Assembly (NCBI GenBank): GCA_016938535.1
Contig: JAFGUL010000182.1
Coordinates: 1-10,667, forward strand
Reading direction: 5' to 3'
Length of the DNA: 10,667 nucleotides
Origin: Candidatus Delongbacteria bacterium
Lineage (GTDB): Bacteria; Delongbacteria; UBA4055
Shown here: positions 7,101 to 10,667 of the stretch, one piece after another
Layout of the letters: the number at the start of each line of letters is the position of its first letter
Position numbering within the stretch: the stretch's first letter is position 1
Notes under the pieces: model-generated
What the model saw: only the letters and a program-made list of their open reading frames with translations
Databases searched by the model: none
What the model was told of the DNA's origin: nothing
Position numbers and translations under genes: made by a program

Positions 7101-8912
7101 AAGCTTAAGATCAGATACTGCAGAGAATTTTTTTAGAAGTACATTCGTCGGATCCGACACAAAATATTTTTTCACCTCACCGTAGTATTCTGTTTTTATT
7201 TCCTGTTCTTCAGCTTTATCCCCCATTATCATACACGCATAAGATCTGAGTTCTTTGTCAAGATTATTATCGTTAATGGCCTGAACTATCCTTTCGGTGC
7301 TTTCGCCTTTCTTTTCGGTTGAGTCTGAAAAATATTCTTTTATGTATTTTTCCCTTGTTTTATGATCCGGAGCTGAATCTATTGCTTTCTGAAGCAGTTC
7401 GCTTCCGCCTTTAATGTTGCCGTTGGCGAATGCGGTTACCGCTAAACGGAATGTGCTTTCAGGATTATCCGAACCGTCAGGATTTTTTGCGGCCATTGTA
7501 AAATAACTGCCGGCCGAAGCATTATTCCCGAGCCTAAACTGTATTTCACCTATCCTGAGATATATCTGATTCTTTACAGATCCGTCACTGTATTTTTCCG
7601 TGAGCGAATTCAGATAGTCAAGATGAACACCGAGTTCGTAGCTGTATTCCGAATCTGAAACACCTTTTCTTTTCAGTTCTGCCGACAGTCTTTTAAGTTC
7701 AGCCGTGCCGGAAATCATTTCATTTGAAGAATATCTCGCACCAATTATCCTGTATATTGACTCCGCTGAGGAATAATTTTTAGATTCTTCATATATTTCT
7801 GCAATTCTGAAATAAACATCAGCCATTTCCACCTGTGACGATCCCGGCCTCGACAGCGCTCTGTTAAATGATATAAGTGCCGTGGATAAAAGTTCGGAAA
7901 GATCATTTGCGTCGTTCTGTCCTGATGCTGAAGAAAGTGCTTTTTCTGCTCTATAGATATCTAATATCTCTTCTGATACTCTTTTCTGTCCGAAGAAATC
8001 GTTCCTGAGAGGTGCTACACCCTCAAAACCACATGACCACACATCATCATTACCGCGCCTGTCCGATATGAAATATATCCCGGCTTCATGAGAAATTTTC
8101 GGATCTCTTGATGAATAGGAATCTGAAGTGAGCTGAACGGGATCGGTCCAGTAGCTGCCCGCCCTGTCCAGTCTGTAAAGAACCGAGTTGTCAAACCTGT
8201 CTATCTTTAAATCTCCGTTCGTGTCAGAGGTTACGGCAGAATACACTATCATTTCGCCGTCTTGTGATATATCGAAACCTGTAAGAATTTTTCTTCCGTA
8301 TGTGATCTGTTCGTAATTTTTTAATGAATCCTCATCAATAACTGCAGAGAAAAGATCGTTAAAGCCGTCAGCTCCCGCTTTTGAATGAAATAAAACTGTC
8401 ATATCATCATAAAACAGTAATTTGTTCCCGACCTGACCATGGATGATCATCTCGCGCTTATTTTTACCCTTTCTTACGGAAACAAGATTGAAGTCCGTGT
8501 CATGTTCTGAAACAAAGAATATGTTCTTTTTTTTAATGAACGGACCAAATTCTTTTCCGATGGAATTATAAACAAGCTCCTGGTCCCCATTCTCACTTAA
8601 GAAATAGATATTGCCGTGAATGTCGGTTTCATCAGAGACCATGAGAATATTCTTGCCGTCATAATATTTCGGGTATTCATTGCCGGGCGTAGAGGTTGTT
8701 TTTGTTACAGTCTCTTTTTCCAGATCTTTTTTGTAAATATCGAAATTCCCGCTTCTGTCCGAGGCAAAAAAGATCGTTTTCTCATCCTTAATTACAACAT
8801 CGGATTCCCGTGATGACTCGGTCGTTATCTGCTTAGGCTCATAATCTCTGATGTCAAAGCTGAACAGAACAGCTGTAACGGTCAGAATAAATATTATGAG
8901 GCCTCTTTTCAT
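1152..8912 (-). CDS. Giant exported TolB-propeller/TPR/pseudo-CHAT/TPR/CHAT protein
   Basis: This 2586-residue protein is predicted to be exported. Residues 1-19 form a Sec-type signal peptide (MKRG, then a hydrophobic core) with no lipobox cysteine. Residues about 44-300 contain six PD40/TolB-like blades with motifs such as FFASDRSGNFDIY and YFISDRRGNDDVW. Residues about 355-1340 are TPR helices; a charged helical segment follows at 1375-1425. Residues about 1340-1670 form a CHAT fold without catalytic His or Cys. Residues 1700-2190 are further TPRs, and 2250-2586 form a CHAT domain with His2446 and Cys2496. CHAT (caspase HetF-associated with TPRs) domains are relatives of caspases and separases. 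The inferred role is a regulated extracytoplasmic cysteine protease; the substrate is unknown. The start is supported by AGAGGA a few bases upstream and by the signal peptide. The gene begins 9 bases after valS ends and is followed 7 bases later by the cyclase gene. The frame is intact throughout with no sign of decay. Confidence 0.9.
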   Translation of the reverse strand: MKRGLIIFILTVTAVLFSFDIRDYEPKQITTESSRESDVVIKDEKTIFFASDRSGNFDIYKKDLEKETVTKTTSTPGNEYPKYYDGKNILMVSDETDIHGNIYFLSENGDQELVYNSIGKEFGPFIKKKNIFFVSEHDTDFNLVSVRKGKNKREMIIHGQVGNKLLFYDDMTVLFHSKAGADGFNDLFSAVIDEDSLKNYEQITYGRKILTGFDISQDGEMIVYSAVTSDTNGDLKIDRFDNSVLYRLDRAGSYWTDPVQLTSDSYSSRDPKISHEAGIYFISDRRGNDDVWSCGFEGVAPLRNDFFGQKRVSEEILDIYRAEKALSSASGQNDANDLSELLSTALISFNRALSRPGSSQVEMADVYFRIAEIYEESKNYSSAESIYRIIGARYSSNEMISGTAELKRLSAELKRKGVSDSEYSYELGVHLDYLNSLTEKYSDGSVKNQIYLRIGEIQFRLGNNASAGSYFTMAAKNPDGSDNPESTFRLAVTAFANGNIKGGSELLQKAIDSAPDHKTREKYIKEYFSDSTEKKGESTERIVQAINDNNLDKELRSYACMIMGDKAEEQEIKTEYYGEVKKYFVSDPTNVLLKKFSAVSDLKLAGMYIENNMTDEAEGTLKYMIENYSGIEYDIYPALAASKLSRIYLSRADDFIKKKMFDNALLPYYEAYRLDKNNIFVLRGIVDSYHGLGRLNEAVNFFTDEHGEDINNPFLNYALGYAYAVKGSSSRSSVKQDIINAVRYLERAIELKGDLTYAYLTLSFCHEGLYNISVQEKQKEKDKNIALKGIDYIIGPLKFILQTVKIIDDEEIDHNDEAVSVLNRGLSLCDPGKQKELYLQMRLNLANNYYTMGEYAREQALVHYRYVINEGYWFSSQEQKAVVYERTGHCFFTLNNADAEKYYETALKLYKELNDRQSELRVSMRIALVYLSLEDDEGEFIGGFDAFEKYSEIIIKLKSEDNRKALDMIRRNSAFAKFIDEEYEVSSGIIEELIEGESIPEIKLSEDDYIILTLLGLNIPVWKFGLTIGSQYSEGFFGEDELALLYSMKASNYQNLKEFDKVKNGLKKKAEIFREKKNDLALSLIENRLGLIGYFSADYPESIRRFRRSKDLCTKLEFFYAALINENNILKTHIKEFSVNDENRINETLRDTTVYHISYSASEPFDRAEHLNLKGILNYMLFKKLRESHEPADLYRAYRYLISAKDLFREAYDEIMLQIRPGENKSRLSAAILYNLSEAVLETGESETSSEFLRKGREAAFQTSDKLLKWSYLLKLGDHAADPDDKFSLYSGAEKTLSEYLPSTQDYELISGWQEDIKPLYDRLVGICLDKNLYSEAMNYAERYKNRVLLDVYSSRYLDYREQLHNIHIKKIRFNNDEIARYRQRAEILKAKDPEKFADLIKEYEEKAQFYEEELESVYAQIRKSGDERLLQFVSVEDINYGAVKEILGEYKALISIYSFGDSAVYFYLDKEGVRPVKSDSEGYDEVFDGFISKISELDQLFIVPDLDSSMNFNYFKTASEKGIAQVYMTTLPVLSSLKTVHDNENINYSETKICSEINTTENPLSSVLENGGIVYFDKPVEPDPVNPLETLFPFGDKKIRLSEFLKFKMPAYAVVTDSLSEDLKPIDKAVILNSLIFAGAQTVILPSVGERIGGIVEILGDQAREKDILASLSPHLEKLSLSGLTGMNRAEQSEFATQNLRNSLVNGIRYYNSGIYERSSVHFLQALAMARNISDPQELNILKTLISSFSKMKDYKRAIAYGEQLIDYTVRTGDDAEKLKAYDSLSKDHFRNKEYDKSIEYQQKIIEDEKSPAVQVLAAYDMLSVIYAQTKDFGMSIKYKKEYLKRAGMIKSDEIYAFNTDITGKSSQILFNSMRAIMVNYYMQGETDSALYVFDTVLENEELFSETGNEEFARLFESAGLCYFRKASYKKAEELYFESVEMYPSESLRASVYLNLSDVYYYTDRLNDAEKYLDLAGKAGLNSSEMIRQFNTRSLVELKKNNIASAGTFSYRALEKTIETNDRFEESTARVNLAKIMILKGEIEDADKNLTLSRKLSRETGNRKSLTASDFYRGEIFLNNLNKPDSAAFYFDRCLALSIEDGDEYFKSRAQYGKGLALISKKDLNSAEKYLNESLEQSDRFGYNDIYLSSALKLAELYETERKDDALIMLDKLVRRSVGIAVGNENSFSKDIGASVWPGFEKLIHLLTNRKEYDRMLSVLFLRDELMFYDDMKYFTGINTAIYKPEPEIKVSLTELTSALDGETALIFLLPHGNLCNLAVITSSGADKTEFRLTDEIKHFSSKIETKGDFINSAKKAYDQIFTEKLQKLLSGKKNLRIYSSGSLKNYPLEVLFNGKEYLIDIYNISESHSVKDLKWAERSARLPKSLSFVDPFTAESDLVFAQREYSALDFYSGRSEAVKGREATESLLRSPKMKSVDMVHFPVHSFVLGKDSLRTSGKSSYIQLSSDQNNDGRLEFGEITGLDMEGKEVILSGCGTGGRSGYDYYEFFDLSRAFYASGSGLIISSKWKTDDLSASVLMKRYFKYIQSGESPSAALSKAKRDVKLYLNPHPYYWANFRINLNHSN
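1155..2165 (-). other. C-terminal CHAT protease domain with intact His/Cys pair
   Basis: Residues about 2250-2586. After the opening strands (ETALIFLLPHGNLCNLAVIT) and the 'IYSSGSLKNYPLEVL' block come the catalytic motif VHFPVHSF, with His2446 (codon 1575-1577), and VILSGCGTG, with Cys2496 (codon 1425-1427). The following 'SRAFYASGSGLIISSKW' and 'PYYWANFRI' match the AFl.AGa..Vi.SlW and P.yWAaF.l blocks of the family. The His is followed by Ser where Gly is usual. An EF-hand-type loop lies between the two catalytic residues at 2469-2481. Cysteine peptidase activity is inferred from the family. Confidence 0.9.
2343..3815 (-). repeat. Second TPR superhelix of the giant protein
   Basis: Residues about 1700-2190 hold a more regular TPR array than the first block. 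Units are visible near residues 1701-1736, 1742-1769, 1780-1809, 1819-1848, 1914-1945, 1952-1981, 2030-2060, 2111-2140 and 2151-2174. Examples are 'RNKEYDKSIEYQQKII' and 'KKDLNSAEKYLNESL'. It links the pseudo-CHAT to the active CHAT and would present substrate to the latter, as TPRs do in other TPR-CHAT proteins. Confidence 0.85.
3903..4895 (-). other. Degenerate (pseudo) CHAT domain
   Basis: Residues about 1340-1670 follow the standard CHAT plan. It starts with a 'YAERYKNRVLLD' helix, a long charged helical region, and an opening strand block (EYKALISIYSFGDSAVYFYL). Next come 'LFIVPDLDSSMNFNYF' in place of the usual IVPdG.L..LPFE, and 'VYMTTLPVLSSL' in place of the Y.PS...L block. 'AGAQTVILPSVGER' stands for AGA.sVi.SLW.v. 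Where VHFATHG is expected the sequence reads VYFDKPV (1575-1581), and where LVVLSACETG is expected it reads AVVTDSLSED. There is no His or Cys anywhere in residues 1574-1650, so this copy should be catalytically dead. Confidence 0.75.
4893..7850 (-). repeat. First TPR superhelix of the giant protein
   Basis: Residues about 355-1340 are almost wholly helical with repeated TPR-like pairs. Clear units lie near residues 361-390, 448-478, 837-869 and 881-913, each with the small-residue/Tyr pattern (A..Y...G.Y..A...Y..A). Between them the repeats are irregular and some segments, such as 920-1010, may be TPR-like helices too diverged to call. The expected role is substrate or partner recognition for the CHAT folds. 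Confidence 0.75.
8013..8795 (-). other. Six-bladed TolB/PD40-like beta-propeller domain
   Basis: Residues about 40-300 of the giant protein show six repeats of the PD40 type (hydrophobic strand, S-[DE]-x-x-G-[ND], then a second strand). They are centred near residues 45-65, 87-109, 128-149, 171-195, 220-252 and 277-298. Six blades match the TolB propeller. Such propellers usually mediate protein binding in the periplasm. The fifth blade carries an Asp/Asn-rich loop (DTNGDLKIDRFD, residues 230-241) that looks like a calcium site. Confidence 0.8.
8856..8912 (-). other. Signal peptide of the giant CHAT protein
   Basis: Residues 1-19 comprise a short basic n-region (MKRG), a hydrophobic core (LIIFILTVTAVLF) and a small/polar end (SFD). 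No cysteine follows, so this is a type I signal peptide or an uncleaved membrane anchor and not a lipoprotein signal. It places the propeller, TPRs and both CHAT folds outside the cytoplasm. Confidence 0.8.
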
Positions 8913-8915
8913 CAG

Positions 8916-8921
8916 TCCTCT
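8916..8921 (-). promoter_or_regulatory. Shine-Dalgarno of the giant CHAT gene
   Basis: AGAGGA on the minus strand lies 3 bases upstream of the ATG at 8912-8910, in the 9-base gap after the valS TAG stop (8924-8922). The close spacing indicates re-initiation or coupling with valS translation and supports this ATG as the start. No promoter is seen between the two genes. Confidence 0.65.
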
Positions 8922-10667
8922 CTAAATAAAATTCTCAAGACCGGTTTTCAGTTTCTTTATCGATTCCACATTAGTCGAAAGTTTTTCTCTTTCTTTCGCA
9001 AGAACGGCTTCAGGTGCCCTTGAAACGAACTGCTCGTTGGAAAGTTTATTGTTTATTCCTGCATTTATACCTTCAAGCCTTGCTATCTCTTTTTCAATTT
9101 TTTCGATCTCTGCTTTTACATCAATTATACCCTCAAGAGGAATGAACATTTCTGTTCCGCCGATAAGAGCTGTTGCTGAAAGTTTAGGTTTTTCGGCATT
9201 TGAATCTAATATAACATTTTCGATCTTTGCGAGAAACTTTATGATCGGTTCAAATTTTTTAATATCTTCATCTTCGGTTTTAAAAATAAGATCGAGCGGT
9301 TTTGTCGGAGATATGTTATTTTCAGCTCTGATATTCCTGATCTTTCCGACTATATCCTTTACGGTTTCCATAACAGCTTCAGAATCCGGATCTATCAGAC
9401 TAAGCTCAGCTTCAGGTATTACCGAAAGCATGATCGAATCATTCTCATCCCTGTTACCGATCCACATCCACAACTCTTCTGTAATGAAAGGCATGAACGG
9501 ATGAAGAAGCCTTAAAGCAATGTCGAAATTATAGAAAGCGTTCTCAAGAACAGAGTTTCTTTCCGCTTCATTTTCTGACTGGAATCGCGATTTTGCCATC
9601 TCGATATACCAGTCACAGAAGTCGTTCCATAAAAATTCATAAACAGCCTTTAGTGCTTCATTGAGCTGGAAGGTCTTAACTTTTTCTTCTACTATCGCTA
9701 TAGTATTATTCAGTCTTGAATTTATCCATTTATCCTCAATGGTATCGGTATGACACGCCTGTTTTATGCCTGGATTCTTTTCCTTGTTCATCATCAGAAA
9801 CCTTGCCGCGTTCCAGATCTTGTTGGCGAAACTTCTGCCTATTTCGCACTTGTCTGTCGAGAAGAGAATATCGTTCCCGACCGGAGTAAGCCTGATCATC
9901 GTGAATCTCAAAGCATCAGCACCGTACTCTTTTATAACATTCAGCGGATCGGGGGAGTTGCCGAGAGATTTGGACATTTTTCTGCCCTTCTCGTCCCTTA
10001 CCATTCCGTTGAAATAAACATCTTTGAAAGGTATCTCTTTTTTAAATTCCATGCCTGCCATTATCATCCTCGCTACCCAGAAGAAAATAATATCGGGGCC
10101 GGTGATAAGGATGTCGGTCGGATAGAAATAATCCTGCTCTTCTTTAGTTCTGAAAACCTCGTAAGGCCAGATCCAGCTTGAAGCCCAGGTGTCGAGAACA
10201 TCCTCGTCCTGACGGATATGATCGGAAGAACCGCATTTTTCACATTTTTCCGGTTTCGACGATGAGACCATTTTCACGGATTCGCAGCCCTCGTTCGAGC
10301 AGTAGTAAACCGGTATCCTGTGACCCCACCACAGCTGACGGGAAAGACACCAGTCCTGAACATTATCGAGCCAGTGATTGTATGTTTTGACCCATTTTTC
10401 GGGATGGAATTTTATCGTGCCGTTGTTCACCACTTCGAGCGCCGGCTTTACGAGCTCTGACATCTTAAGATACCACTGCTCTGACATCAGATACTCGATC
10501 GGCTCCTTGCCGCGCTGACTCACGCTTAACTGATGAACATGATCTTCGATCTTGTCAACCAGTCCGAGCTCAGTGAGCTCGGCGACCACTTTTTTACGGG
10601 CGGCGAACCTGTCAAGACCTCTGAATCTTTCGGGCACATTATCGTTTAAGGTCGCATTCGGGTTCAT
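8922..10667 (-). CDS. valS: Valyl-tRNA synthetase, C-terminal two-thirds (5' end outside window)
   Basis: The 581 visible residues are the C-terminal part of a class Ia valyl-tRNA synthetase, a cytosolic enzyme that charges tRNA-Val. The ATG at the very edge of the window is internal, since the conserved MN..GLDRF.ARK context continues upstream and the HIGH motif is missing. Counting from the window edge, DWCLSRQLWWGHRIP is at 105-119. A putative zinc ribbon has Cys123, Cys128, Cys142 and Cys145. DEDVLDTWASSWIWP and the 'FFWVARMIMAG' block follow, and the catalytic loop KMSKS is at 230-234 (bases 9966-9980). The anticodon-binding helical domain spans about 310-460, and the C-terminal coiled-coil tRNA arm about 511-581. 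Full-length family members have about 870-950 residues, so roughly a third is missing only because of the window edge. The style of the WASSWIWP region recalls Bacteroidetes-like enzymes. It is the first visible gene of the cluster. Confidence 0.97.
   Translation of the reverse strand: MNPNATLNDNVPERFRGLDRFAARKKVVAELTELGLVDKIEDHVHQLSVSQRGKEPIEYLMSEQWYLKMSELVKPALEVVNNGTIKFHPEKWVKTYNHWLDNVQDWCLSRQLWWGHRIPVYYCSNEGCESVKMVSSSKPEKCEKCGSSDHIRQDEDVLDTWASSWIWPYEVFRTKEEQDYFYPTDILITGPDIIFFWVARMIMAGMEFKKEIPFKDVYFNGMVRDEKGRKMSKSLGNSPDPLNVIKEYGADALRFTMIRLTPVGNDILFSTDKCEIGRSFANKIWNAARFLMMNKEKNPGIKQACHTDTIEDKWINSRLNNTIAIVEEKVKTFQLNEALKAVYEFLWNDFCDWYIEMAKSRFQSENEAERNSVLENAFYNFDIALRLLHPFMPFITEELWMWIGNRDENDSIMLSVIPEAELSLIDPDSEAVMETVKDIVGKIRNIRAENNISPTKPLDLIFKTEDEDIKKFEPIIKFLAKIENVILDSNAEKPKLSATALIGGTEMFIPLEGIIDVKAEIEKIEKEIARLEGINAGINNKLSNEQFVSRAPEAVLAKEREKLSTNVESIKKLKTGLENFI

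Noticed and set aside
1152..8912. The giant frame as an assembly artefact joining two genes
   Set aside because: The domains run N to C in a sensible order in one uninterrupted frame. There is no internal signal peptide or strong start between the pseudo-CHAT and the second TPR block, so a real single gene is the simpler reading.
9037..9504. 155-residue open frame on the plus strand opposite valS
   Set aside because: It lies antisense to the well-conserved valS coiled-coil and anticodon-domain region. Its Ser/Ile/Phe-rich composition is that of a reverse-strand shadow, and no motif is recognisable.
9750..10390. Overlapping plus-strand open frames opposite the valS catalytic region
   Set aside because: They are complementary to conserved valS motifs including KMSKS, and their products resemble no family.
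10665..10667. ATG at the right edge as the valS start codon
   Set aside because: The following residues belong to the middle of the enzyme and the HIGH motif is absent, so the Met is internal and the gene continues beyond the window.

Overview
The window looks like a piece of chromosome from a moderately AT-rich Gram-negative-type bacterium. The giant central protein has a Sec-type signal peptide and a TolB-like propeller. The valyl-tRNA synthetase resembles those of the Bacteroidetes/Ignavibacteria (FCB) side of the tree. This placement is an impression from motif style and was not computed.

Layout. Bases 1-422 on the plus strand hold the 3' end of a zeta-toxin-like kinase gene (5' end outside the window), followed by an overlapping 59-residue ORF that may be its antitoxin. 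A short convergent gap (423-502) separates this pair from a tight minus-strand cluster covering the rest of the window. In transcription order the cluster is: valS (8922-10667, 5' end outside the window), a 2586-residue exported protein (1152-8912) and a metal-dependent cyclase-family hydrolase (503-1144). The gaps in the cluster are 9 and 7 bases, so the three genes are probably co-transcribed.

The main item of interest is the 2586-residue protein. In order it carries a signal peptide, a six-bladed TolB/PD40-like propeller, a long TPR superhelix, a CHAT fold that has lost both catalytic residues, a second TPR superhelix, and a C-terminal CHAT domain with an apparently intact His/Cys pair. 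A full EF-hand-type calcium loop lies between the catalytic His and Cys. It therefore looks like an extracytoplasmic, possibly calcium-responsive, separase/caspase-like protease with a pseudoprotease module in the same chain. No obvious substrate or partner is encoded beside it. The genes cover the window almost completely, and no RNA genes, insertion sequences, CRISPR arrays or convincing terminators were seen.
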